Shown here: positions 20,744-30,200 of the stretch, piece after piece
Position numbering within the stretch: position 1 is the first letter of the stretch
How the letters are laid out: every line of letters starts with the position of its first letter
NCBI RefSeq assembly: GCF_900104525.1
Contig: NZ_LT629711.1
Location: 3,720,001-3,784,000 of the forward strand
Source of the DNA: Pedococcus dokdonensis
GTDB lineage: Bacteria > Actinomycetota > Actinomycetes > Actinomycetales > Dermatophilaceae
Direction of reading: 5' to 3'
Length of the DNA stretch: 64,000 bases
Translations under genes and position numbers: made by a program
The notes under the pieces: generated by a model
Databases searched by the model: none
Told to the model about the DNA's origin: nothing
The model's input: only the letters and a program-made list of their open reading frames with translations

Positions 20744-21796
20744 TCAGCCAGCCCCGACTGCGACCGCGACCGGCCCGGTCGGGTCGAACTGCTGCGGTAT
20801 CGGGGCCGGCTGGCGCCGCGGCGAGGTGATGGTCCGCTCGCTGCGGCCGTCGACCTCGAGCGTGCCGCGCGACAGCGTGGCGGTGACGTGCACCGCCGTG
20901 GCTCCCGGGTGGTCGACCGCGTCGACGGTGACCGAAAGCACGCCGTCGACGACGGTGCCGCGACCCACGAACCCGACCTCACCGGTCGGGCGGGCCACCG
21001 TCACCGCCAGGCCGTCGCCGTCCGGTCGGGTCAGGACGACCCACCGCACGAACGTCGTGCCCATCGACTCGTTCACCCCGAGCAGGGTGCCTGCGATGCC
21101 CGGTGCGGACGCCAGTGAGTCGACGTCCTTGCCGGCCAGCACGACGTGGGTGCGGTCGCCGCAGCTGAACGCCCCGACGGCGGACGCGTCGTCCGGCACC
21201 AGTGCGGCCCACGGCAGGTCAGCCCGCGCGCGGGTGCGGGCGACGGGCAGGTCGACCGTCTTGACCCGCGTCTTCAGGCGGCCCCCGACGGGCAGGACCT
21301 GGGCGTCCTCGCCCGGCAGCCGCAGCGTGGCGTCCTCCGGGTCGAGGGTCGCGCCGACCCGGTGCGCCAGCAGCCGCGCGGAGGCCGCTGCCTGGGCCGC
21401 GGCGAGCGGCCAGTCGGCGCGCACCGCCGCGCCCCGCAGGCGCTTGACGTCGGCCCGGCCACCGAGGTTGGTGAGCCCGGCTGCCGCGGCAGCGAGGAGC
21501 TGCCCGTCGGCGCCGCGGTCGGCCACCTTGCGCAGGGCCCGCACCGACACGTCGGACTGCACGTGGGCCAGACCCTTGGCGGCGGCGACCCGCACCTGTG
21601 CTTCGGCGTGGTCGGTGACGACCTTGGCGAGGGCGGTCACGGCACGACGTCCGGCGACCTTGTCCGGGGCGACGGCTGCGGCCTCGGCGAGGATGGCGAC
21701 CGCCGCAGCCGGCGTCAGCGTGGTGGGTTTGCCGGCGAGGGCGGCGATCGCCCCCGTCACGGTGCGGTCCTTCGCGGACCCGATGATGACTGACAT
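20744..21796 (-). CDS. HEAT-like repeat protein of a metalloprotease-containing operon
   Basis: The protein has 350 residues and lacks a signal peptide. Residues 1-150 are Ala-rich helical repeats (RRAVTALAKVVTDHAEAQVRVAAAKGL, then VSVRALRKVADRGADGQLLAAAAAGL) that resemble HEAT/ARM repeats. Residues 170-350 are beta-rich with VHVTATLSRGTLEVDGR near the end. The ATG has AGGAGC upstream, overlapping the stop of the preceding gene. It is the third gene of a tight three-gene operon. I do not recognise the family, and the HEAT assignment is from pattern only. Confidence 0.6.
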   Translation of the reverse strand: MSVIIGSAKDRTVTGAIAALAGKPTTLTPAAAVAILAEAAAVAPDKVAGRRAVTALAKVVTDHAEAQVRVAAAKGLAHVQSDVSVRALRKVADRGADGQLLAAAAAGLTNLGGRADVKRLRGAAVRADWPLAAAQAAASARLLAHRVGATLDPEDATLRLPGEDAQVLPVGGRLKTRVKTVDLPVARTRARADLPWAALVPDDASAVGAFSCGDRTHVVLAGKDVDSLASAPGIAGTLLGVNESMGTTFVRWVVLTRPDGDGLAVTVARPTGEVGFVGRGTVVDGVLSVTVDAVDHPGATAVHVTATLSRGTLEVDGRSERTITSPRRQPAPIPQQFDPTGPVAVAVGAG

Positions 21797-21804
21797 GGCT
21801 GCTC

Positions 21805-22473
21805 CTAGCAGGGGTTCTTCATGCGGCAGTGGTCACGCATGTTGTCGGCCTCGGACGTGGTGATGACGCCCCCGTTGGGGATCGTCGGGTTCATCAGGGC
21901 GGTGCCGTTGGTGCGGTGGCTCAGACCCAGGTAGTGACCCAGCTCGTGCGCGGTGCCGAAGTCGGAGACCCCGCCGCCCGCATTCATCTCGACGACGCTG
22001 CCGTCCATGCCCTTGGCGTCCTTGTCGCACGGGCCGTCGACCCGCGAGAGGCCGGCGGTGCTGCCGACGTACATCCGGACGAAGAACAGGTCCAGTGCGT
22101 CGTTCGGGACGGTCCACTCGTCGGTGAGGCTCTCGGCCTCGCCGTCGGAGTTGATCACGTCCCGGCCGGCCGCAGCTGCCGTGGAGATGACGAAGTGCTG
22201 GATCCGGCCGACGCCCATGGACCTTCCGGCCGCGGCATACAGGTCCCTGGTCTTCGCGATGGCGCGGTCGATCTCGACGGCGTCGTTGAATGTGAACTGG
22301 TCGGACCCGACCTGGATGCAGTTCACGTGGACGAACTTGCTGCCGAGGCGGTCGAGCTGCTGCCTCAGGGAGACCGGCACCGAGTTGGTGAGCTGTCCCA
22401 TGAAGCTGCGACGCACCGACAGCGGCGACGTCGCGATGCCGATGCAGGCAGCGCGCTGGCGGAGGCTGACCAC
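21805..22473 (-). CDS. Predicted metzincin-type zinc metalloprotease
   Basis: This 222-residue protein carries HELGHYLGLSH (HExxHxxGxxH), the metzincin zinc site, preceded by DFGTA and followed by GTALMNPT, in which the Met may form the met-turn. The upstream part contains LDLFFVRMYVG and Cys residues (VNCIQV, GPCDKD, DHCRMKNPC). No clear signal peptide is visible at the GTG start, so export would need another route; a later ATG at about 22401 is possible. It is second in a three-gene operon, 3 bases after the first gene. Similar small proteases digest extracellular proteins, but the target here is unknown. Confidence 0.75.
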   Translation of the reverse strand: MVSLRQRAACIGIATSPLSVRRSFMGQLTNSVPVSLRQQLDRLGSKFVHVNCIQVGSDQFTFNDAVEIDRAIAKTRDLYAAAGRSMGVGRIQHFVISTAAAAGRDVINSDGEAESLTDEWTVPNDALDLFFVRMYVGSTAGLSRVDGPCDKDAKGMDGSVVEMNAGGGVSDFGTAHELGHYLGLSHRTNGTALMNPTIPNGGVITTSEADNMRDHCRMKNPC

Positions 22474-22476
22474 CCG

Positions 22477-22998
22477 TCAGCCCTCGAGCTTCCTGGCCTC
22501 GAGCTTGGTGATCTTGCCCTCCAGGCCCTTGATGAGCTCGCTGTAGCGGTGCAGCGTCTCCTCGATGGTGAGGTGCCCGAACGGGCTGTTCACCGTGAGC
22601 GTCCCGTTCACCGTCACGGCGCCGTTGAGCCTGACCGGGCCGTTGATGGTGACGCCGCCCGGGTAGTCGTGGGCCCAGTTGACGGTGAGGCCGTCCTCGA
22701 AGTCGTGGACGAGCGCGCGCCGCCACGGCTTGGAGTCCTTGCGGCGGGGTGCGTGGTCGAGGACGACGTCGGCCTGGTGACACGTCAGCCGGAAGCCCTC
22801 GATGGTGACGCCACCGGGGTAGTCCGAGTCCCAGTTCAGGGTCATGCCGTCGGTGAAGTCGTGGACGATCGCCCGACGCTGGCCGGAGCCGTTCGAGCGG
22901 CGGCTCGGCGCGTCGATCACGACGTCGTTCGCGGTGGTCTTGAAGACGTCGCCCTCGGCGGTCGTGGTGTTGCCGTCCAGGCGCAGGTCTGCATCCAT
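22477..22998 (-). CDS. Internally duplicated protein, first gene of metalloprotease operon
   Basis: This 173-residue protein contains two copies of a roughly 48-residue unit. The first includes RRAIVHDFTDGMTLNWDSDY and the second RRALVHDFEDGLTVNWAHDY, each ending in PGGVTI(E/N)G. A short Val/Asn-rich beta stretch (GAVTVNGTLTVNSPFG) and a C-terminal helix that could be a coiled coil (LHRYSELIKGLEGKITKLEA) follow. The ATG at 22998 is preceded by AAGGGGGG. I do not recognise the family. The beta-repeat plus coiled-coil architecture recalls structural or fibre-like proteins, which is only an inference. Confidence 0.6.
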   Translation of the reverse strand: MDADLRLDGNTTTAEGDVFKTTANDVVIDAPSRRSNGSGQRRAIVHDFTDGMTLNWDSDYPGGVTIEGFRLTCHQADVVLDHAPRRKDSKPWRRALVHDFEDGLTVNWAHDYPGGVTINGPVRLNGAVTVNGTLTVNSPFGHLTIEETLHRYSELIKGLEGKITKLEARKLEG

Positions 22999-23135
22999 CG
23001 TGTGGTTCCCCCCTTGTTCGACGGGACCCCGACGGCCCCGCCCCCGAGGGAAGGAGGCGGCACCGGCCCCGCTGATACCTCGCGCCTCGCACCGCACCGG
23101 GCGCCCGCGACGGCAACGGCGAGGGGCCGTGGCGA

Positions 23136-23141
23136 TAGCGT
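23136..23141 (+). promoter_or_regulatory. -10-like hexamer TAGCGT, 6 nt before an ATG
   Basis: TAGCGT ends 6 bases before the ATG at 23148, which predicts a leaderless transcript for the phosphatase gene. Confidence 0.45.
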
Positions 23142-23147
23142 GCAGCC

Positions 23148-24074
23148 ATGCGCCTCGGGGTCATCGACGTCGGCTCCAACACGGTCCACCTCCTTGTCGT
23201 CGACGCCCACCGCGGCGCGCAGCCCCTGCCCGCGACGTCGCACAAGATCGAGCTGCGGCTGTCCGAGCACGTCACCGACTCCGGTGACATCTCCGAGGCG
23301 GGGGAGGTGGCACTGACCGGTTTCATCGACGAGTGCCTCGGCGTCGCGGAGGACCAGGGCGTCGAGGACGTGCTGGCCTTCGTCACCAGCGCGATCCGCG
23401 AGGCGCCGAACGGCGAGGACGTGCTGGCCAGGGTGCGCGCCGCGACGGGAGTCGCTCTCCAGGTGCTGTCGGGGGAGGACGAGGCGCGCCTCACCTTCCT
23501 CGCGGCCCGCCGCTGGTTCGGCTGGTCCAGCGGGACGCTGCTGGTGGTGGACATCGGTGGGGGCTCCCTCGAGCTCGCAGCCGGCATGGACGAGGAGCCC
23601 GACGCCGCCGTCTCGCTGCCGCTCGGCGCCGGCCGCCTGACCCGCGACCTGCTCCCCGGTGACCCGCCCGGACCCGACGTGGTCCGTGAGGCCCGCCGGG
23701 TCATCCGTCAACGGCTCGCCGCCGCCGTGCGACCCCTCGCCAAGGCGGGCGCTGCCGACCGTGCGGTCGGCACCTCCAAGACGATGCGCTCCCTCGCCCG
23801 CGTCACCGGCGCCGCGCCCAGCAGCGAGGGCCCGTATGCCGCGCGCAGCCTCGAGCGCGCCGCGCTCGCCACCCTGGTCACCGACCTCGCGGGGATGTCC
23901 GTCCGGGAGCGGGCCGGACTGTCCGGGGTCTCGGCCAGCCGCTCACCCCAGCTGCTCGCCGGCGCGCTCGTCGCCGAGGCGGCGATGGACCTGCTCGACC
24001 TGGAGCGGCTGGAGATCTGTCCGTGGGCGCTGCGCGAGGGCGTCATCCTCAGCAGGCTCGACACGATGGGCTGA
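23148..24074 (+). CDS. ppx: Ppx/GppA-family exopolyphosphatase
   Basis: This 308-residue ASKHA-fold phosphatase has the phosphate-1 loop [16 protein letters not shown] at the N terminus and the phosphate-2 loop [12 protein letters not shown] near residue 137. It hydrolyses polyphosphate or the 5' phosphate of pppGpp. The length matches the short actinobacterial form (compare Rv0496), which lacks the C-terminal HD domain. It heads a conserved gene block with the TIM-barrel protein that follows. Which substrate predominates cannot be told. Confidence 0.9.
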   Translation: MRLGVIDVGSNTVHLLVVDAHRGAQPLPATSHKIELRLSEHVTDSGDISEAGEVALTGFIDECLGVAEDQGVEDVLAFVTSAIREAPNGEDVLARVRAATGVALQVLSGEDEARLTFLAARRWFGWSSGTLLVVDIGGGSLELAAGMDEEPDAAVSLPLGAGRLTRDLLPGDPPGPDVVREARRVIRQRLAAAVRPLAKAGAADRAVGTSKTMRSLARVTGAAPSSEGPYAARSLERAALATLVTDLAGMSVRERAGLSGVSASRSPQLLAGALVAEAAMDLLDLERLEICPWALREGVILSRLDTMG

Positions 24075-24085
24075 GACGCCCTCGC

Positions 24086-24091
24086 TAGGCT
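24086..24091 (+). promoter_or_regulatory. -10-like hexamer TAGGCT, 6 nt before an ATG
   Basis: TAGGCT ends exactly 6 bases before the ATG at 24098, consistent with a leaderless mRNA separate from ppx readthrough. Confidence 0.45.
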
Positions 24092-24097
24092 CGGGGC

Positions 24098-24916
24098 ATG
24101 GCTGGAGCGGTGTCGATCCCTGGGGCCACGGTGGCTCTGTCGACCGCCTCGGTCTACCCCGACACGTGCGCAGCCGCCTTCGCCACTGCGGCGCGGCTGG
24201 GTTACGACGCCATCGAGGTGATGGTCTTCACCGACCCGGTCTCGCAGGAGGCGGGTGCCCTGGCGGCACTGTCCCAGCTGCACGGCATACCCATCGTGTC
24301 GGTGCACGCCCCCACGCTCCTGCTGACGCAGCGGATCTGGGGCCCCGACCCCTGGACCAAGGTCGACAACTCCATCGCCCTGGCCCGAGAGGTCGGGGCG
24401 TCGACCGTGGTGCTGCACCCGCCGTTCCGCTGGCAGAAGGAGTACGCCAGCGAGTTCGTCGAGGGGGTGGCGCTGCGCGAGCACGAGACCGGGATCGCGC
24501 TCGCGGTCGAGAACATGTTCCCGTGGCGGGCTCGCCAGCGGGAGTTCGAGGCCTACCTGCCGCACTGGGACCCGGTGCCGCAGCCCTACGACCACGTCAC
24601 CCTCGACCTGTCGCACACCTCCACCGCCGGCTCCGACGCCATGGCGATGGCCGCCGCCCTCGGGCCCCGGCTGCGGCACGTCCACCTGGCCGACGGCCTC
24701 GGTTCGCTCAAGGACGAGCACCTCGTGCCGGGGCGGGGCAGCCAGCCCTGCGCCGAGTTCCTCGAGCTGCTCGCGCTGAAGCGGTTCTCGGGGTCGGTCG
24801 TCGTCGAGGTCGGCACGCGCAAGCTCACCCCCGAGCAGCGTGAGGTCGACCTGGCCGAGGCGCTCGCGTTCGCCCGGCTGCACCTCGCCACCGCCTCGAC
24901 GGCCGATGCCTCATGA
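24098..24916 (+). CDS. Sugar phosphate isomerase/epimerase-like TIM-barrel protein
   Basis: The protein has 272 residues of the xylose-isomerase-like TIM-barrel (AP endonuclease 2) family. Metal-binding signatures include IPIVSVHAP, STVVLHPP, ALAVENMFP and the VTLDLSHTS, HLADG and VVEVGTRKL segments, which place His, Glu and Asp residues at the barrel mouth. The substrate is unknown. Orthologues follow ppx in mycobacteria (Rv0498). It overlaps the TetR gene by 4 bases. Confidence 0.8.
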   Translation: MAGAVSIPGATVALSTASVYPDTCAAAFATAARLGYDAIEVMVFTDPVSQEAGALAALSQLHGIPIVSVHAPTLLLTQRIWGPDPWTKVDNSIALAREVGASTVVLHPPFRWQKEYASEFVEGVALREHETGIALAVENMFPWRARQREFEAYLPHWDPVPQPYDHVTLDLSHTSTAGSDAMAMAAALGPRLRHVHLADGLGSLKDEHLVPGRGSQPCAEFLELLALKRFSGSVVVEVGTRKLTPEQREVDLAEALAFARLHLATASTADAS

Positions 24917-25524
24917 GCCCGCGTGGGCGGCGGCCGGGTGGCGCGGACACCCGGCAGGCGATCGTCGAGGCGGCCCGCGTCGACTTCGCCGAGCAGGGCT
25001 ATGACGGCACGTCGCTGCGGGGGATCGCGCGCCGGGCCGAGGTCGACCCGGCGCTGGTGCACCACTACTTCGGCGGCAAGCCGCAGCTCTTCGCGGCCGT
25101 CATGGACATCCCGGTCGACCCGTCGGCGCTGATCGGTGCGGTGCTCGCCGGGCCGCGCGACCGGATCGGCGAGGCACTGGTGCGCACCTTCCTGCGGGTC
25201 TGGGACGACGAGGCCGGCCGGCAGCGGTTCCAGGCCCTGGTGCGGGCGGCGGTCACCCACGAGGAAGCCACCCGCATGCTGCGCGAGTTCCTGGTGCGAG
25301 AGGTGTTCGGGCGGGTGGTCCGCGAGCTGGCGACCGAGGGACCGGAGGAACCCTCCGGTGCCGACCAGCCGGCGCTGGAGGTCCGGGCGGGGCTGGCCGC
25401 CTCGCAGATGATAGGGCTGGCGATGATGCGCTACATCGTGGAGTTCCCCGCCGTGGTGGAGGCGACCCACGACGAGCTGGCCGCCCTGGTCGGGCCGACG
25501 CTCCAGCGCTACCTCGTCGGCTGA
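24913..25524 (+). CDS. TetR-family transcriptional regulator
   Basis: The protein has 203 residues. Its N-terminal helix-turn-helix shows the TetR pattern TRQAIVEAARVDFAEQGYDGTSLRGIARRAEVDPALVHHYFGGK. The C-terminal ligand domain resembles the TetR_C_18-like group (MRYIVEFPAVVEATHDELAALVGPTLQRYL). It lies directly upstream of an ABC exporter pair, so control of those genes in response to a drug-like ligand is likely but inferred. A hairpin follows at 25542. Confidence 0.9.
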   Translation: MSPRGRRPGGADTRQAIVEAARVDFAEQGYDGTSLRGIARRAEVDPALVHHYFGGKPQLFAAVMDIPVDPSALIGAVLAGPRDRIGEALVRTFLRVWDDEAGRQRFQALVRAAVTHEEATRMLREFLVREVFGRVVRELATEGPEEPSGADQPALEVRAGLAASQMIGLAMMRYIVEFPAVVEATHDELAALVGPTLQRYLVG

Positions 25525-25541
25525 CCCGACCCAGCGGCCCC

Positions 25542-25567
25542 GCCCCTTCTCCCCTCGGGGAAGGGGC
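25542..25567 (+). terminator. Hairpin after the TetR gene
   Basis: GCCCCTT pairs with AAGGGGC, and inside it CCCC pairs with GGGG around a TC loop with a 2-nt bulge. It sits just upstream of the -35 box of the ABC operon and separates the two transcription units. Confidence 0.6.
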
Positions 25568-25596
25568 TTGTCGGCGACCGCTCGGAGGGCTATATT
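25568..25596 (+). promoter_or_regulatory. Sigma-70-type promoter of the ABC exporter operon
   Basis: TTGTCG (25568-25573) and TATATT (25591-25596) are separated by exactly 17 bases. The -10 ends 6 bases before the ATG at 25603, so a leaderless transcript is expected. This is the clearest promoter in the window. Confidence 0.7.
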
Positions 25597-25602
25597 CATC
25601 GC

Positions 25603-26328
25603 ATGATGAAAAACGCCATCGAGATCGCGCACCTCCGGGTGGTCCGGGGGAGCCGCGAGGTGCTGCCCGACCTGTCGGTCACCGTCCCGGCCGGCCAGGT
25701 CGTCGGGCTGCTCGGCCCCAGCGGCAGCGGCAAGTCGACCCTGATCCGCGCCGTCGTCGGGGTCCAGGTCGTCGCCTCCGGCGACCTCACCGTGCTCGGG
25801 GAGCCGGCTGGCTCGCCCTCGCTGCGTCGGCGGATCGGCTACGTCACGCAGAGCCCGAGCGTCTACGACGACCTCTCGGTGCGGGCCAACGTCCGCTACT
25901 TCGCCAGCATCCTCGGGGCGGACGCCTCGGCCGCGGACGACGCGATCGAGGCCGTCGACCTCACCAGCCACGCCGACGCCCTGGTCGGCAACCTCTCCGG
26001 AGGCCAGCGCTCGCGGGTCTCGCTGGCGGCAGCCCTCGTCGGCGACCCCGAGCTCCTCGTCCTCGACGAGCCCACCGTCGGGCTCGACCCCGTGCTGCGT
26101 CGCGACCTGTGGGAGCTGTTCAACCGCCTTGCGGCGCAAGGGCGTTCGCTGCTCGTCTCGAGCCACGTCATGGACGAGGCGAGCCGCTGCGACCGGCTGC
26201 TTCTGCTGCGCGAGGGTCGGATCCTCGCCGACGACACCCTGCCCGCCCTCCTCGCCCGCACCGGCACCGACGACGCCGAGCAGGCCTTTCTCGCCCTGAT
26301 CGACCGCGCTGCCCAGGAGGCACGATGA
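25603..26328 (+). CDS. ABC transporter ATP-binding protein
   Basis: This 241-residue ATPase has Walker A GPSGSGKST, Q-loop VTQSP, signature LSGGQRSRV, Walker B LLVLDEPTVGLDP and the H-loop LLVSSH. It belongs to the ABC-2-type exporter group (DrrA/NodI-like). The start may be either of the ATGs at 25603 and 25606. It overlaps its permease gene by 4 bases. A TetR regulator gene lies upstream, consistent with a drug or antibiotic exporter; the substrate is unknown. Confidence 0.92.
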   Translation: MMKNAIEIAHLRVVRGSREVLPDLSVTVPAGQVVGLLGPSGSGKSTLIRAVVGVQVVASGDLTVLGEPAGSPSLRRRIGYVTQSPSVYDDLSVRANVRYFASILGADASAADDAIEAVDLTSHADALVGNLSGGQRSRVSLAAALVGDPELLVLDEPTVGLDPVLRRDLWELFNRLAAQGRSLLVSSHVMDEASRCDRLLLLREGRILADDTLPALLARTGTDDAEQAFLALIDRAAQEAR

Positions 26329-27059
26329 ACGCCCACCGCACCCTCGTCACCGCCGGCCGGGTGCTGGCCCAGCTGAGGTCCGACCACCGCACCATCGGGC
26401 TGATGCTCGTCGTGCCGTGCGTCCTCGTGGGGCTGCTGGCCTGGATCTTCGACGGCACCCCGGTCTTCGACGGGCTCGGCGCCTCGCTGCTGGGGGTCTT
26501 CCCGTTCGTCGTGATGTTCATCGTCACCAGCGTCGCCACCCTGCGCGAGCGCACGTCGGGCACGCTCGAGCGCTTGCTCACCACGCCGATGGGCAAGGGT
26601 GACTTCATGTTCGGGTACGCCCTCGCGTTCGGCGTGATGGCAGTGCTGCAGGCGGTGATCGCCACCGCGTTCGCCGTCTACGTCTGCGACCTCGACGTCG
26701 CCGGTCCGCTGTGGCAGCTCGTCGCGGTCGCCGTGCTCGACGCCCTGCTCGGCACCGCGCTGGGCCTGCTCGCGAGCGGGTTCGCGCGCACCGAGTTCCA
26801 GGCGGTGCAGTTCATGCCGGCCTTCGTGCTGCCGCAGTTCCTGCTGTGCGGGCTGATCGTGGCGCGGGACCGCCTCCCCGACGTCCTGCACTGGGTGTCC
26901 GACGTCCTGCCGCTGTCGTATGCCGTCGACGCGATGAAGTCGGTGACGGCCAGTGCCAGCCCGGGCGCCGACGTGGCCGGTGACGCTGCCGTCATCGCGC
27001 TGTGGGTGCTGGTGGCGCTGGTGCTGGGGAGCCTGACGCTGCGGCGCCGGACCGCCTGA
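26325..27059 (+). CDS. ABC-2 type transporter permease
   Basis: This 244-residue membrane protein has six predicted helices and the ABC-2 permease signature RERTSGTLERLLTTPMGKGDFMFGY after the second helix. It forms the channel for the adjacent ATPase. The ATG at 26325 is preceded by CAGGAGG and overlaps the ATPase stop as ATGA. The conserved late motif (AVQFMPAFVLPQFLLCG) is also present. Confidence 0.9.
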   Translation: MNAHRTLVTAGRVLAQLRSDHRTIGLMLVVPCVLVGLLAWIFDGTPVFDGLGASLLGVFPFVVMFIVTSVATLRERTSGTLERLLTTPMGKGDFMFGYALAFGVMAVLQAVIATAFAVYVCDLDVAGPLWQLVAVAVLDALLGTALGLLASGFARTEFQAVQFMPAFVLPQFLLCGLIVARDRLPDVLHWVSDVLPLSYAVDAMKSVTASASPGADVAGDAAVIALWVLVALVLGSLTLRRRTA

Positions 27060-27266
27060 GCTCCTACGTCCTTCGGCGGACCTCCACCGGTCGACCCGGC
27101 GTTACGGTGAAATCGCCCGACAGAGGGGCTCCTGCAGGGGGGCACGACGTGGCCGGTGGTGGTTTGTCGGGCCGGTGGCGGTGCGCCGTGCCCCGCTGCC
27201 GGACTCCGTGCACGGTCAGCCACTCGCACACCCCGCTGCCCGTCACTTGGGTGGTCGGGGTGCGCC

Positions 27267-30200
27267 ATGGCGGAGCGACAGAGTCTTCTCGGTAACCGCG
27301 GGACGAGGTCCCTCACGAGCGCGCTGGCGGTGGTGACCCTGTGTGCTGCCGCGCTGCTCGGGGCGGTCGTCTCCGCGTCAGCCGCACCGGCACCGGTCGT
27401 GCCGGTCACCTCGACCGGCATCAGCGCCGACGCCCTGCCCACCGTGCAGGTCAACGGCGTCGTCTGGGGCCAGGCCGTGGTCGGCACCACGGTGTATGCC
27501 GGCGGGTCGTTCAGCAACGCGCGCCCGGCGGGCTCCGCCCCGGGGACCAACCTCGTCGCCCGCAGCAACCTCCTCGCCTACAACATCACCACGGGCGTCC
27601 TCATCGGCTCCTTCGCCCCCCAGGTCAACGGTCAGATCCTCTCCGTCGCGGCGTCCCCCGACGGCAGCCGCATCTACATCGCGGGCGACTTCACCACCGT
27701 GAACGGCCAGGCCAGGCGCCGGGTGGCGGCCTTCGACACGGCCACCGGGGCGCTCAGCACCGCGTTCAACCCGACCGGGGTCACCGCCCGGGCCCGGGCG
27801 GTGGTCGCGACCAACGACACCGTCTACGTCGGCGGTGGCTTCGCGGGGCTCGGCAACGGGCAGCTGCGCAACAACCTCGCTGCCTTCCGAGCCTCCGACG
27901 GCGCGGTGCTGCCCTGGAACCCGAACGCGGACTACGCGGTCTGGGCCCTCGCCGTGTCCGGCGACGGACAGTGGGTCATCGCGGGAGGCTCGTTCACCCA
28001 CGTCGGCGGGCTCGACGCCTACGGTCTCGCCAAGATCGGCGGTGCCAACGGCGTCCTCGACACCTCCTGGAAGCCGGCGGTCCGCAACGCGGGCCCCGAC
28101 ACGGGCATCAGCAGCCTCAACATCTGGGGCCCCTACGTCTACGGCACCTCGTGGTCGTTCGGCAGCGGCGCGAACCTGGAGGGCGCCTTCAAGATCCCCG
28201 TCGCCAACTCCACGACGCAGTGGCTGACCGCCTGCCACGGCGACTTCTACTCGGCCTTCCTCACCGGCGGGGTCGTCTACATCGCCGGCCACCCCCACTA
28301 CTGCGGCTCCATGGGCGGTGGCTTCCCCCAGTACCCCCAGTGGAAGTTCCAGCACTCGATGGCCTGGACCGACTCGGTCGGAGGGCAGATCCTCAGCGAC
28401 TCACTCGGCTACCCGAACTGGCGTGGCACCAACGCGCCGTCCCTGGTGAACTGGCTCCCGGACATGACCATGGGCTCCTACACCGGCCAGTACCAGGCCG
28501 GGTGGGACATCGACGGCAACGCCGACTACGTCGTCTACGGCGGCGAGTTCCCGACGGTCAACGGCGTCGGACAGCAGGGCCTCGTGCGGTTCGCCCGCCG
28601 TGGGCTGGCACCGAACAAGGAGGGGCCGCGGTTCACCGGTGGCACCTTCACGCCCCGGCTGGTCCCGACCTCGTCGTCGACGCTGCGGGTGAGCTGGACG
28701 GCCGGCTTCGACCGCGACGACTACAACCTCACCTACCGGGTGATCCGCAACGGGGCCACGGGGTCGCCGCGCTACACCACGACGGCCGGCTCGAGCTGGT
28801 GGTCACTGCCCGCGCTGGGGTTCGTCGACACCGGCCTGACTCCCGGCGCCACCTACACCTACCAGCTGATCGCCAACGACCCTGGCGGCAACACCGTCTT
28901 CGGCGGGAACGCGACGGTCACGATGCCGACCTCGTCGAGCGCGAGCAGCGGGTACGCCCAGTCGGTGCGCGCCAACGGGGCCCGCATCTACTGGCCGATG
29001 AACGAGGCGTCCGGGTTGACGGTCAACGACCGCGCAGCCGGCACCGGTGGCACGGCCGGCCTCGGCGTCACCGACGGCCGCGGGGACACCGGGATCCAGT
29101 GGGGCCAGTCGGGTGCCATCGCCGGTGACACCGCAGCCGCCCTGACCAACAACGACTTCAGCCGGGTCTACGCGCTGGGGTCCGAGACGGCGCCGGACAC
29201 CTTCACCTCGCAGGTGTGGGTGCGCACGTCCACCGGCAGCGGGGGCCGGATCCTCGGGTTCGGCGACCTCCAGAACGGCAAGTCCGCCCACCGCGACCGA
29301 CACCTCTACATGGACAACTCCGGCCGGATCGTGTTCGGGGTCTACGGCCAGGACGGTTCCCTGCGGACGGTGATCAGCCCGTCGGCCTACAACAACAACG
29401 TGTGGCACATGATCACGGCGACGATGAGCAGCGCCGGGATGCGGCTGTACGTCGACGGCAACCTCGTCGGGTCACGCACCGACACCACGGCGGGCGAGTC
29501 CTACCTCGGCTACTGGCGGCTCGGCGGGGATGTCCTGGGCACCGACGACGGTCGCCCCGGCTGGAGCCCGCGTCCCTCGTCGAACAACTTCGTCGGCAAC
29601 GTCGACGAGATCGCGATCTACCCGAATGCGTTGGGGCAGAGCACGATCCAGGCACAGTACGCACTGCGCAACGGTGGTGGCGGCGGCAACCAGCCGCCCA
29701 CCGCGTCGTTCACGTGGGGCGCCACCGGGCTCGCCGCCTCGTTCAACGCCTCGGGCTCCAGCGACCCCGACGGGTCGATCGCGAGCTACACGTGGAACTT
29801 CGGCGACGGCGCCACCGGCACCGGTGCCACCCCGAGCCACACGTATGCCGCGCCCGGCACCTACACGGCGCAGCTCACCGTGACGGACAACCAGGGTGCG
29901 ACCGGCAGCACCACCCGACAGGTCACGGTCGCCGCGGCCGGGGTCATCGCCAGGGACACCTTCAGCCGCACCGTCGTGGACGGGTGGGGCCAGGCCGACA
30001 CGGGCGGCACCTGGACCCTCACCACCGCTGCCAGCAACTTCGCGGTGAGCGGGGGAGCGGGCACGATGCGGCTTGCTGCCTCGTCCGGGCCGTCGGCCTA
30101 CCTCACGTCGACCTCGGCCCGCGACGTCGACCTCCGGACCACCATCGGCTTCGACAAGCCGGCCACCGGTGGTGGCGTCTACGCCTCGGCCGTCGTGCGC

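Noticed and set aside
20744..22998. The metalloprotease operon as part of a prophage
   Set aside because: No phage structural, integrase or lysis gene lies nearby, and flanking genes are conserved chromosomal ones.
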